Shown here piece by piece: positions 27,439-36,301 of a stretch of DNA of 64,000 nt. The stretch comes from RFSX01 sp964591455. Lineage in GTDB: Bacteria; Bacteroidota; Bacteroidia; Chitinophagales; Saprospiraceae. Within the stretch, counting starts at the first letter, position 1. Each line of letters starts with the position of its first letter. Both the position numbers and the translations under genes were made by a program. A model generated the notes under the pieces. That model worked only from the letters and a program-made list of their open reading frames with translations, searched no databases and was not told the DNA's origin. The DNA is taken from assembly GCA_964591455.1 (NCBI GenBank), contig CAZQDZ010000027.1:3165-67164 (forward strand), written 5' to 3'.

Positions 27439-27888
27439 CTACTCAGAACTTTGCGTTATGAAGTCTATATAACTCTTAGCAGTTATGAATATGACCTCTT
27501 TACCTAGTTCTGTGATTTCACTATCCTCATCTACAACAAGCATATCTTCTGCAAATGCCAATAAGTCCTCTTCTGGATAATCTTGGAAGTACTCATTCAA
27601 GGCTTCTTCTAGGTTAGCCTTATCTTCTCTTACTGCCCAATTCTGATCTTCGAATTCCTGAAACTGATCTATATCAAATTCTTCTTCACTTTCTAGATAT
27701 TTACTACAGGTATGGTATATCGTGGAATGAATAAAGAACATCATTTGCCGCTCTTCTTCTGACAGACCTTTGAAACCGTCAGAATTAAGATAATTCCAAA
27801 AATCTGGTTGACCCTCGACAAAGTTATCCTCGAAATCCTTGGACTCCATCTGCACTAGTATATCTTCTATTTGAGATTCGGTTATCAT
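27439..27888 (-). CDS. hypothetical acidic protein
   Basis: 149 residues, cytoplasmic (no signal or membrane segment) and strongly acidic. The pattern is mostly helical (SQIEDILVQMESKDFEDNF; LEEALNEYFQDYPEEDLL). No family is recognised. The stop codon is 27 bp from the end of the convergent M28 gene, and its start lies 17 bp after the aspartoacylase-family gene, so it is probably the second gene of that transcript. Confidence 0.65.
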   Translation of the reverse strand: MITESQIEDILVQMESKDFEDNFVEGQPDFWNYLNSDGFKGLSEEERQMMFFIHSTIYHTCSKYLESEEEFDIDQFQEFEDQNWAVREDKANLEEALNEYFQDYPEEDLLAFAEDMLVVDEDSEITELGKEVIFITAKSYIDFITQSSE

Positions 27889-27905
27889 ATCCTTTACTGC
27901 TTTAA

Positions 27906-28841
27906 TTATTCTTCCTTGACTAAAAAGAAGCCTTCCTCCCCTTGTTTTTGGTATAAGGGCATTAATAATCTACCATCCTCTTTGATGGTCACTTCACCAT
28001 TCTTATCCTTTGCCACCTGCTCACCTTGTGATACTTTCTGAAAATTTGTGTAGCCTGGATTCATGACAAAGTTATCTTCTATTGTAATGTCATGTCTTTC
28101 TATTAACCTCGTCACCTTAGGCAAGTCAGCAGAATATCTAATCAGTATTTTCTCATGATGATTCTCCACAAGATTTGGTGCTATGGATCCCATTTTCTTC
28201 ATGAAGTTTATAATAGCAGCTACTGCTCGCGGAACAGAAAGACTTTCCTCGTGCTGTCCAGACTCGAAAGTAACAGGTGTTGTCTTGACTCCCATGTTCT
28301 CTGTGGTAAAATAGTGTAAGGTGGTCCCTTTGAGCCCTTCCAGCATACCCAGAACAATAGGGGCATGCATAGATAATCCAAGCTGAATGTCACTCTTTCT
28401 ATCTCTGCATATTGTGAATATCCCCCCATAGGAAGAGGTCGTGTGTAAGTCAAGTAGAAATACTTCTGAATGTTCGTACCTATCTATCAAGAATCTAACG
28501 GTATCGTCTATTTCTAACAGCTCCTTATCCTCACTTGTTGGGTTTTGAATTTTACCTGCTCTCAGTTGATTGATTCTAGATCGGCTGAAGTTTCTATTCA
28601 AGTCTTTGTCTATGAATCTCTTCCCTTGCTTAAAAGCCTCCAGATTCCCTACTATGCCTACATAATTTCCTGCGTATTCAAATTCAGGATGACGGATTGG
28701 CTCTACTTCCAACATCTTAATCACCAATTCTATGGCCTTTACCCCAGCAGGCTCATTGCCATGCGTTGCGCCAAAACAAAGAAACAAAGGACCTGGGCGG
28801 TGCCCCTTATACATCCCTATAATTCTGTCCACATTGTCCAT
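27906..28841 (-). CDS. succinylglutamate desuccinylase/aspartoacylase family protein (M14-like)
   Basis: 311-residue zinc-dependent deacylase-type protein. Zinc ligands fit GATHGNEP (H27, E30) and LLDLHTTSS (H133); the catalytic glutamate is probably in FESGQHEE. Other family features: VGNLEAFKQGKRFIDKDLNR. True substrates of this subgroup (N-acyl amino acids or peptides) are not predictable. Starts at ATG 28839-28841, 11 bp after the glycosylase gene; three genes run together on this strand. Confidence 0.87.
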   Translation of the reverse strand: MDNVDRIIGMYKGHRPGPLFLCFGATHGNEPAGVKAIELVIKMLEVEPIRHPEFEYAGNYVGIVGNLEAFKQGKRFIDKDLNRNFSRSRINQLRAGKIQNPTSEDKELLEIDDTVRFLIDRYEHSEVFLLDLHTTSSYGGIFTICRDRKSDIQLGLSMHAPIVLGMLEGLKGTTLHYFTTENMGVKTTPVTFESGQHEESLSVPRAVAAIINFMKKMGSIAPNLVENHHEKILIRYSADLPKVTRLIERHDITIEDNFVMNPGYTNFQKVSQGEQVAKDKNGEVTIKEDGRLLMPLYQKQGEEGFFLVKEE

Positions 28842-28852
28842 TTATTTAGTTA

Positions 28853-29461
28853 TCAAGGGTTCTCTCTTTTCCAAGCCCAAAGATACAATGTTGCCCAAGT
28901 TCTATAAGGTGTCCAATTTTCTGCTATCTCATTCATCTTTTTAATCAGATGCTTTTTCTCCTCCTTCAATTCGTACACAGCTATCATTGCCTGCTGTATT
29001 CCCAAGTCCTTCGCAGGAAAAACATCCTCTCTCATCAATTCGAATATCAGCACCATTTGGACTGTCCACTCTCCTACTCCCTTTATTTCGGTTAGTAATT
29101 TGATGATTTCTGCATCCGTCATTGTGTTCCAATCAAACGTAAATAGCGCCTTTTCCTGAAAGAAACGGGCTATGTTCTGGACATAGGTCACTTTGGGTCT
29201 AGAAAACCCCACTGCCCTCAATTCATCATCTTCTAAAAGGAGCACATCCTCAGGACTAAAGTACTCTCCACCCACAAGTTGTAAAAAGCGGCCATAGATC
29301 GTATCTGCCGCTTTATAGGAAATTTGTTGGTAGGCAATTGACTTTACTAGTTCATTATATACATTTCCAGATTGTGGAAGTTCCAGATAGGTTGTACTTT
29401 TAGTTATCTCACGCATTTTGACGTCTTGCCTGAGATGCTTTAATGCCTTTTTATGTATCAT
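28853..29461 (-). CDS. DNA-3-methyladenine glycosylase II (AlkA-type, HhH-GPD)
   Basis: Base-excision repair glycosylase that removes alkylated purines. 202 residues. The helix-hairpin-helix LTEIKGVGEWTVQMVL covers residues about 123-138 and the catalytic aspartate is D152 in FPAKDLGIQQA, the classical GPD-aspartate arrangement. SIAYQQISYKAADTIYGRF near residue 41 is the usual first helical bundle. It lacks the N-terminal domain of E. coli AlkA, as many Bacteroidota relatives do. The start codon is almost back-to-back with that of the divergent secreted LVIVD/MopE gene. Confidence 0.9.
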   Translation of the reverse strand: MIHKKALKHLRQDVKMREITKSTTYLELPQSGNVYNELVKSIAYQQISYKAADTIYGRFLQLVGGEYFSPEDVLLLEDDELRAVGFSRPKVTYVQNIARFFQEKALFTFDWNTMTDAEIIKLLTEIKGVGEWTVQMVLIFELMREDVFPAKDLGIQQAMIAVYELKEEKKHLIKKMNEIAENWTPYRTWATLYLWAWKRENP

Positions 29462-29473
29462 ATATCTGCAATA

Positions 29474-31636
29474 ATGCGACTTGCTAAATATACGTGCTTT
29501 TCTATTTTTCTTTGTTTAGCTTTTACATTACAGGGTCAAGATTCGCTGAACATGGTCCGCGTAGGCCAATGGAATCCCTCAGGTATGCCATCCAGTGGTG
29601 GTGTTACCTATAACGATGTATGGGGCTATACCACGCCAACTGGTGAGGAATATGCTATTGTCGGTAATGTGGATTCCATCATGATTGTCGATGTAACTGA
29701 CTGCACTACGCCTACTAGAGTCTTTGGATATGAAGGAGGCAGTACCGCGATATGGAGAGATTTCAAAACTTATGGAGACTATGTCTATGGTGTTTGTGAT
29801 GGATGCAATGAAGGCCTACATATATTTGATATGTCTGCCCTACCTGGAGGCAATGTAACTCATGAGCTTACAACCACAGAGTTCTTTACCAAAGCGCATA
29901 ATATTTACATAGATACCGCCGAACAAACGCTATATGCTGTTGGGTCTAACACTGTTCCTGAAGGTTTTGTGATGCTAGATCTAAGTACGCCAGATAGTCC
30001 TACACTAATAGATGAAATACATCTGGATGATGAAGCTGGGCTACCTGCTTCTAATTTTTATGTACACGATGTATTTGTACAAAATGATACCGCTTATGCG
30101 TCCCATGGCAATACAGGATTCTTTGTTTGGGACATGTCTGATTTGTCCAATATTGAAATCCTAGGACAGTATGATTCCAATGGGTATAACCATAGCAGCT
30201 GGATAAATAGTGATGGTGGGTATGCCTACTTTGCTGAAGAGGTTCCTACCGGTCTGCCTCTGTCTGTCGTCGATCTAGCAAACTTAGGGCACCCGACTCA
30301 GGACATCAATGTTGTACATGCTTTTAGAGATAGAATAGGCACAACAGGCTTCCCTACGCCGCATAATCCATTTGTCAAGGATGATACCTTGTACATATCC
30401 TACTATGAAGATGGGATAAAGATGTATGACCTGAGCACGCCTGACCTGCCAGCGCTTATAGCTTACTATGATACCTACCCCGATAATGGCAATGGCTATA
30501 GTGGCTATAATGGCGCATGGGGCACCTACCCGTTCTTTGATAGTGGGTGTATCTGTGTCTCTGATATTGATTATGGATTAAATACAATCGAATTCTGCCA
30601 ATTTTCAGATTATTATCTAGATAGTGACGGGGACGGTTATGGGGACGCCAATAGCTTTGTCAATGCTTGTGAAATCCCAGTAGGTTATGTCGATGACAAA
30701 ACAGATTGTGATGATACAGATGCGGGTATCAACCCTGACGCTACCGAACTCTGTGATGGCATAGATAACAATTGTGACGGACAAATAGATGAAGGACTTT
30801 TGTCCAACTACTATATAGACCTCGATGGAGATGGGTATGGAGATGCTGGCACTAGTCTATCTTCCTGTACACAGCCAGCTGGCTATGTGGCTAACAATAC
30901 CGACTGTAATGATGGTGACTCAAACATTTCTCCTGGTGCTATCGAACTCTGTGACGGTATAGACAATAATTGTGACGGGCAAGTAGATGAGGGACTGCTT
31001 ACCACATATTATCAGGATGCTGATGGGGATGGATATGGTCATGCCTCTAATACCACGCAAGCATGCAGCCTACCTACTGGCTATGCTACTAATAATACAG
31101 ATTGTGATGATACGGACCAAAATATCAACCCGGGAGCTACAGAAGTATGTGACGATGGCGCAGATAATAATTGTGACGGGCAAGTAGACGAAAATTGTGT
31201 TCTTGATCCTTGTGACGCCATTAATTTATTTATCTCTAATATCACACAAGATACTTTCAGAGCAAAACAACTGCTGGAATCAGATGTCGTCATAGCCAAC
31301 ACGGAAGATATTGTCTTCAGAGCAGGTAATGAGATCATGCTTCTGCCTGACTTCGAAGTCATTCAGGGTGCAGAGTTTCTGGCAGAGATTAGAGATTGTG
31401 AGATAGCCTCTAGTAGTAGTGCCGTAGTGGGTCCCGCTGCTGCCTTGACAATCTATAATGAATTAAAGACTAAAAGTTTTCCGTCTGATAGTCGATATTT
31501 ATTATACAATCAGTATGGTGAGCTAAAGGGTACAAATGTGGCCTACAATAAGGTGCTCCAGATTCTGTCTCAACTTAATGACAAGCAGACCTATCTCTTA
31601 ATTATAAACAAGGGAGAGAGCGGGAAATTGAAGTAA
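29474..31636 (+). CDS. secreted choice-of-anchor-B/LVIVD protein with MopE motifs
   Basis: 720 residues from ATG 29474 (RLAKYTCFSIFLCLAFTLQGQ signal). An upstream in-frame ATG at 29453 is less likely, as it precedes the signal peptide and overlaps the divergent gene. Residues about 20-370 form LVIVD-type beta-propeller repeats (SIMIVDVTDC, LHIFDMSAL, FFVWDMSDL, IKMYDLSTPDLP) characteristic of choice-of-anchor B proteins. Three MopE-type motifs follow (DCDDTDAGINPDATELCDG, NNCDGQIDEGL and similar). The tail (AGNEIMLLPDFEV, then YLLIINKGESGKLK) looks like a degenerate type A sorting domain. Its stop codon overlaps the next ATG (TAATG), so translational coupling to the reductase is possible. Confidence 0.85.
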   Translation: MRLAKYTCFSIFLCLAFTLQGQDSLNMVRVGQWNPSGMPSSGGVTYNDVWGYTTPTGEEYAIVGNVDSIMIVDVTDCTTPTRVFGYEGGSTAIWRDFKTYGDYVYGVCDGCNEGLHIFDMSALPGGNVTHELTTTEFFTKAHNIYIDTAEQTLYAVGSNTVPEGFVMLDLSTPDSPTLIDEIHLDDEAGLPASNFYVHDVFVQNDTAYASHGNTGFFVWDMSDLSNIEILGQYDSNGYNHSSWINSDGGYAYFAEEVPTGLPLSVVDLANLGHPTQDINVVHAFRDRIGTTGFPTPHNPFVKDDTLYISYYEDGIKMYDLSTPDLPALIAYYDTYPDNGNGYSGYNGAWGTYPFFDSGCICVSDIDYGLNTIEFCQFSDYYLDSDGDGYGDANSFVNACEIPVGYVDDKTDCDDTDAGINPDATELCDGIDNNCDGQIDEGLLSNYYIDLDGDGYGDAGTSLSSCTQPAGYVANNTDCNDGDSNISPGAIELCDGIDNNCDGQVDEGLLTTYYQDADGDGYGHASNTTQACSLPTGYATNNTDCDDTDQNINPGATEVCDDGADNNCDGQVDENCVLDPCDAINLFISNITQDTFRAKQLLESDVVIANTEDIVFRAGNEIMLLPDFEVIQGAEFLAEIRDCEIASSSSAVVGPAAALTIYNELKTKSFPSDSRYLLYNQYGELKGTNVAYNKVLQILSQLNDKQTYLLIINKGESGKLK

Positions 31637-32619
31637 TGAAAGCTAATGGTTTGAAGATGTATGATGTGGTGATTATTGGTGCCGGTCCTGCAGGGATTAA
31701 TTGTGGCATAGAGGCTTCCAAGAAAGGACTAAAATATATTATACTGGAAAAAGGTGTTTTGGTTAACTCCATCTACAACTTTCCTACCAACATGACATTC
31801 TTCTCCACCAGCAAAAATCTGGAGATTGCAGACATTCCTTTTATATCACATACGGAAAAGCCTACCCGCAAGGAAGCATTAGAATATTACAGACGTCTTG
31901 TCCATCATTATAAGCTGAATATTGTATTCAGGCAAGAGGTGGTTTCTGCTCAGCCTACACAAAAGGGCTTCACCGTGAGCACCAATACAACTGACTACAC
32001 CACCAAGCATGTGGTTATCGCCTCTGGCTTCTATGATAACCCCAGACAGTTAGAAGTCCCTGGTGCTGAATTAGCTAAAGTGAAGCATTACTATGATGAC
32101 CCACATCCATATATTGGGATGAATATACTCGTTATAGGTGGCGCTAACAGCGCTTGTGATGTAGCGCTAGAAACCTGGGCGCATGGAGCCAATGTGACGA
32201 TGGCCATTAGAAAACCCAACCTCTATCCGCGAGTCAAGTATTGGATATTACCCAACATAGAGAACAGGATTAAAGAAGGTTCTATCCCTGCTTACTTTGA
32301 TACAGCGGTGACGCATATTACTGAAGACAGCGTCACGCTGCGTACGCCTACAGAGACCCTAGAGATTGCTAATGATTATGTGTTGGCTATGGTAGGTTAT
32401 ATCCCAGATTATACCCTGCTGAATCAATTAGGAATTGAATACAAAGAGAATGAGAACCATGTTCCCTCATTTAATCCAGAGACATGTGAATCCAATGTGA
32501 CCGGTGTATACTTAGCAGGCGTCCTTAATGGTGGTAAAAAAACCAGTAGTCTATTTATAGAAAACACCAGAGACCATGGTGAGAAAATTATAGAGCACAT
32601 AAATCAGTGGCAAGATTAA
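31636..32619 (+). CDS. ypdA: YpdA-type bacillithiol disulfide reductase (FAD/NAD(P)H)
   Basis: 327-residue flavoprotein. The FAD-binding motif GAGPAGINCG is at residues about 16-25 and the NAD(P)H-binding GGANSACDVALE near residue 178. The family signature NFPTNMTFFSTSKNLEIADIPF, split here as NFPTNMTFFST and NLEIADIPF, is clear. YpdA recycles oxidised bacillithiol in Firmicutes and Bacteroidota. Start at ATG 31636 overlaps the previous stop; an internal ATG nine residues on (MYDVVIIGAG) is a possible alternative start. Confidence 0.9.
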   Translation: MKANGLKMYDVVIIGAGPAGINCGIEASKKGLKYIILEKGVLVNSIYNFPTNMTFFSTSKNLEIADIPFISHTEKPTRKEALEYYRRLVHHYKLNIVFRQEVVSAQPTQKGFTVSTNTTDYTTKHVVIASGFYDNPRQLEVPGAELAKVKHYYDDPHPYIGMNILVIGGANSACDVALETWAHGANVTMAIRKPNLYPRVKYWILPNIENRIKEGSIPAYFDTAVTHITEDSVTLRTPTETLEIANDYVLAMVGYIPDYTLLNQLGIEYKENENHVPSFNPETCESNVTGVYLAGVLNGGKKTSSLFIENTRDHGEKIIEHINQWQD

Positions 32620-32723
32620 GCACTTATAAGATGCTCAATATTTATTCACCATTTAGTGCAACGATATTCTTTCTCATCAAATAAGCATAGTAAGAGAACT
32701 CCCTCAATTTGAACTATGCTTAA

Positions 32724-33032
32724 TCCAAATTCTATCAAGACAGCCTCAAGACGAAAAAAGGAAAAGAATTATATCTCAAACGTATGCATACTGTAGAACC
32801 CGTCTTCGGATTACTACAGCAGTATTACGGACTCAGGAGAATGAACGTAAGAGGAAGAAATAACGCAAACAAAGTAATGCTAATGTCTGCTGCTGCGTTC
32901 AACTTAAAGAAGTGGGTGAAAAGACTTATAAAAAACACTGAAAATGAATTGAATAGTCTGATTTCAACACTGACAAGCATAATTACACGTGATGTTAGCA
33001 GAAATTATTTTTTCGTAATTTTAGTTACGTGA
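32724..33032 (+). pseudogene. C-terminal remnant of a DDE transposase (IS1182-like)
   Basis: About 100 codons after an in-frame stop read LKTKKGKELYLKR, then HTVEPVFGLLQQYYGLRRMN, VRGRNNANKVMLMSAAAFNL and KKWVKRL. The TVEPVFG...G.R....RG motif with AxNLKK at the end is the classical C-terminus of IS1182/IS5-type DDE transposases. The catalytic DDE core and left part are missing, so it is a dead remnant. The last 35 codons drift from the family and may already be flanking DNA. Confidence 0.75.
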
Positions 33033-33082
33033 GCTTCAGTGGTGAATGTCAGGATGTTAGATGTGTTTAGAAACAGGCTCAG

Positions 33083-33919
33083 ATGGAGATCTCATTAATC
33101 AAGCCTACCTTAAAAGACCTTACTATAAATATTGCTGGATCGAATACTGGCCTCTCTTCTCAGTATTTAATGGAGCTCGATAATTTAATCATAGGAGAAG
33201 CCAACTACACTTCCGATTACCTACTAAGTCTACCTGCTAACAATCAGAATACAACTCTAACCTTTAAGGATAGTGCTGACGAGGGTTGCAGTATAAAGCT
33301 GCCCTTAGATGCCGTGGCCCCATGTTCTCCAGAATGCGGTATGTCCTTTACAGAATGGACGATAATAGAATGTCAGGATAATGGAACAAATAGTGATAGT
33401 GAAGATGATCTGACCCTAGTCCAGTTTGAGGTTACTGTCTCCAATGTTTCTTTCAGTCCTAGTCAATTCAATGTTTTTGTCGATGACATTCTGCAAGGCA
33501 CTTTCGGATATAACCAAATACACCAATTGAATTTTCCATCTGATGGACAAGCACACCGAATCACGCTTGCAGATATTACTGATGGAACTTGCTTACTCGA
33601 GCAAGATGTCTACTTAGAGCCTTGTAGCTTTGTCCCACTGCCATCTATCTATGTTCCAAATGTATTTAACATCAATGCTGAAGGGGGTAATGACAACTGG
33701 GGAATCTTCTCTACCTATGAAGAAATACAGTTTGTAGAATGCTATGTCTATGACCGATGGGGAAATGTGCAGTTCTTCTCCGATGATCCAGCAGCTATAA
33801 TCTGGGATGGCACCTCAGACGGGAAGATGCTGAATCAAGGTATCTATACCTATAAACTCAGCTATGTCTTATCTGATGAAGTCATCGTGGATTATGGGAC
33901 AATAACTTTATTGAGATAG
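33083..33919 (+). pseudogene. orphan C-terminal fragment of a T9SS type B (CHU_C) surface protein
   Basis: 278 residues from ATG 33083, but there is no signal peptide, so as it stands the product could not be exported. Two Ig-like modules precede a gliding-motility-associated C-terminal (type B sorting) domain: IYVPNVFNINAEGGNDNWG, CYVYDRWGNVQFF, then IWDGTSDGKMLNQGIYTYKL. In the same frame a TAG lies five codons upstream, preceded by further open sequence up to the transposase remnant. This is best read as the 3' end of a larger gene cut by the insertion. A functional short gene without a signal peptide is unlikely. Confidence 0.7.
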
Positions 33920-33990
33920 ATATCTAATCTGACAATTACACGTCAGTTGGCATAGCTTTTGGATTATTGCAGCCATAAAACCGCCTGATT

Positions 33991-34557
33991 TTGGGATATC
34001 TATACCTAACCCTCATTGTAGGAATATTGTCGTTTGTACCGAAGGAGAACCCTTCTGTAGAAGCATTAGATTATATAGCGACATACAAAGACTTAGCCAT
34101 AGCAGAGATGTATCGTACCGGTGTACCTGCGTCTATAAAGATGGCACAAGCACTGCATGAGTCCAATCTAGGCAAAAGTGATTTAGCCATATATGCCAAT
34201 AATCACTTTGGTATCAAATGCAAAAGGTACTGGAAAGGAGGTACTTACTACCATAAGGACGATGACTTTGATGCGCAAGGGAATCTTATAGATTCTTGCT
34301 TTCGGTCCTATGGAATATCGTCAGATTCATGGGTAGACCACTCTAATTTTCTAAAAAACAGAAGTAATTACGTGCATTTGTTCTTATTAGATAAGACAAA
34401 TTATAAAGCCTGGGCAGTAGGCCTCCAAAAAGCTGGATATGCTACAGATAAGGCCTATGCACAGAAGATAATCAACAAAATAGAGCTATATGGGTTGTAT
34501 GAATTAGATAAAGCTGACAACCCTTTCAAGAAATTAAACGTTTTAAAAACACGTTAA
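33991..34557 (+). CDS. mannosyl-glycoprotein endo-beta-N-acetylglucosaminidase domain protein
   Basis: 188-residue peptidoglycan hydrolase of the GH73/glucosaminidase family. From TTG 33991 a short hydrophobic signal (GYLYLTLIVGILSFV) precedes the domain: SIKMAQALHESNLGKSDLA (catalytic Glu near residue 54), NNHFGIKCKRYWKGG, CFRSYGISSDSWVDHSNFL, and YKAWAVGLQKAGYATDKAYA. No LysM domain is attached, unlike many relatives. Cleaves GlcNAc bonds in peptidoglycan for wall remodelling. Confidence 0.88.
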   Translation: MGYLYLTLIVGILSFVPKENPSVEALDYIATYKDLAIAEMYRTGVPASIKMAQALHESNLGKSDLAIYANNHFGIKCKRYWKGGTYYHKDDDFDAQGNLIDSCFRSYGISSDSWVDHSNFLKNRSNYVHLFLLDKTNYKAWAVGLQKAGYATDKAYAQKIINKIELYGLYELDKADNPFKKLNVLKTR

Positions 34558-34664
34558 GAGAGTTACTCTGACTATCATATTAGTCAGTATGATTATATTT
34601 ACAGCGTCGAAGCCTGGGGGCGATACGAGCAATAAACCAATCTAGGGAAAGATTTTTTTAGAAC

Positions 34665-34742
34665 CTAAATCTCAACCTTAATCTTGGATTTCCTCTTTGG
34701 CTTCGATGTTTTTTTGCCTCTCAGTTGTCTAAAAGCTACCAT
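34665..34742 (-). CDS. possible small basic ORF (25 residues)
   Basis: ATG at 34740-34742 gives MVAFRQLRGKKTSKPKRK and a short end to a TAG stop; over a third of residues are Lys or Arg. It has a weak GGAAAG just before the ATG. No family is recognised; chance cannot be excluded. It lies in an otherwise empty 250 bp gap before the SdpI-like gene, in which TACTCTGACTA occurs twice (34564-34574 and 34787-34797). Confidence 0.25.
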   Translation of the reverse strand: MVAFRQLRGKKTSKPKRKSKIKVEI

Positions 34743-34809
34743 CTTTCCACTCAAAGCTTACCAAATTCCTCAACTAAGGCCTTTTCTACTCTGACTAACA
34801 TCATAATGA

Positions 34810-35079
34810 TTATAGGAAGACTAGAAAGGTGAGTACAGTATCTACAGTTTCAGAAAAGTTAAACAACAAAGAAAGGAGAGCAGCCCCAAGCATAATTAAT
34901 GCGTGAGATTTCGCAATGCGACCAGAATATTTCTGAGCATAATCCCATCTTTCTTGGCTGGCCATTGACTTTCGTGTGCGATAACCATACAAACTGTTTA
35001 TCCTTTTAGGAGGGTATTTATTAAGAAGATAGCCAGCTACATAAAAAACAACAAACACAATAAAAAGTGCGATAGTCAT
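34810..35079 (-). CDS. SdpI-family membrane protein
   Basis: 89 residues with an N-terminal transmembrane helix (ALFIVFVVFYVAGYLL), a conserved cytoplasmic segment (NSLYGYRTRKSMASQERWDYA) typical of SdpI/YhfL proteins, and a second hydrophobic region near the C-terminus. In Bacillus SdpI gives immunity to SdpC; in Bacteroidota the role is unknown. Starts 8 bp after the pdxA stop and is probably co-transcribed. Confidence 0.8.
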   Translation of the reverse strand: MTIALFIVFVVFYVAGYLLNKYPPKRINSLYGYRTRKSMASQERWDYAQKYSGRIAKSHALIMLGAALLSLLFNFSETVDTVLTFLVFL

Positions 35080-35087
35080 AAACTCTC

Positions 35088-36149
35088 TTAACCTTCGACT
35101 TTCTCTTTTGGCTTGTCTGTCGTTTTGAGTGAATCTTTAGAGTCCGATTCAGCCTCTTTCCTATTATTATACAAATCCTTGGCTAAGTACAAAGCCTTTC
35201 GCATAGAACCTGGGTTGGCTTCATTTTTACCAGCAATACCATAGCCTGTACCGTGGTCAGGTGAAGTCCTTATTATAGGCAGACCTGCAGTGAAGTTCAC
35301 CCCATCTCCAAATGACATCAACTTGAATGGAATCAAGCCTTGGTCATGATACATAGCCAGTATAGCATCTACTTTCTTGAAGTCTGACCCACCAAAAAAG
35401 CCATCTGAAGGATAGGGACCTGCCACTAAAACTTCATTTCTCTTAGCTTCTTTTATCGCTGGCTCTATAAAATCTATCTCTTCTGAGCCTATAACACCGC
35501 CATCGCCTGCATGGGGATTTAGTCCAAGTACAGCAATCGTGGGTCTGCTTTTGCCAAAATCTTGCTTGAGTGACTTGCTGAGCACTTTCAGCTTTCTAAT
35601 GAGTTTTTTCTTATCTAATTGGCTCACCACATCTTTAAGCGGGACATGGTTGGAGGCAACTGCTATGACAGCAGAATCTGATACCATAGTCATTACCACT
35701 TCAGGCGCATTGAAAGCATCAGCTAGAAACTCGGTATGACCGACGTGCTTAAATCCAGCCAATTCCATTGCTTTTTTGTTGATTGGTGCGGTAACCAAGG
35801 CATCTATAAGTCCTTCCTTTGCGTCTTGCACCGCTCTTTCCATGGCCATCAAGGCAAATTTTCCACCTTCCTTTGTTGGTTGGCCTAAGGTGATATTGGT
35901 CTCATCATTCCAGCAATTGATTACATTAATCTTGTTATAGGAGATGTTTTTGCCATCCTTCACTGATACATATGGGAAGTTGGCCTCTTTTACAATATTC
36001 TTGTGGTACGACAGCGCCTTGGTACTGCCATAGATAATTGGAATGATATGATTGGTTATACTAGGGTGGGAAAGGGCTTTTATTATTACTTCTGGCCCAA
36101 TGCCATTTATATCGCCTATGGTGATTCCTATCTTAATCTTACTCGCCAT
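35088..36149 (-). CDS. pdxA: 4-hydroxythreonine-4-phosphate dehydrogenase
   Basis: NAD-dependent oxidation of 4-phosphohydroxy-L-threonine in pyridoxal-phosphate synthesis (DXP-dependent pathway). 353 residues, slightly longer than usual because of a charged C-terminal tail (SKDSLKTTDKPKEK). Motifs: GITIGDINGIGPE at the N-terminus, VGHTEFLADAF (H138 metal ligand), LGLNPHAGDGG (near 208) and AMYHDQGLIPFK (near 274). The next gene upstream, rsmA, is divergent; pdxA and rsmA neighbourhood is common in Bacteria. Confidence 0.96.
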   Translation of the reverse strand: MASKIKIGITIGDINGIGPEVIIKALSHPSITNHIIPIIYGSTKALSYHKNIVKEANFPYVSVKDGKNISYNKINVINCWNDETNITLGQPTKEGGKFALMAMERAVQDAKEGLIDALVTAPINKKAMELAGFKHVGHTEFLADAFNAPEVVMTMVSDSAVIAVASNHVPLKDVVSQLDKKKLIRKLKVLSKSLKQDFGKSRPTIAVLGLNPHAGDGGVIGSEEIDFIEPAIKEAKRNEVLVAGPYPSDGFFGGSDFKKVDAILAMYHDQGLIPFKLMSFGDGVNFTAGLPIIRTSPDHGTGYGIAGKNEANPGSMRKALYLAKDLYNNRKEAESDSKDSLKTTDKPKEKVEG

Positions 36150-36301
36150 CTGTTCTTTTTGCTTTACTAAATGCTAAAGATAAGGGTATAGTATCAGATA
36201 GTTCTATTTAAAGAGATTTTGGTAATCAAAGGGTAAATTATAGAGCAATAACCTTAGCGTCTCAATTATAAGTACTTTGGTATTTTTTATTAGAATACCA
36301 G

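Noticed and set aside
32784..33032. Stand-alone 82-residue gene
   Set aside because: The sequence is only the C-terminal piece of a transposase and continues in frame upstream of the ATG; recorded as a pseudogene instead.
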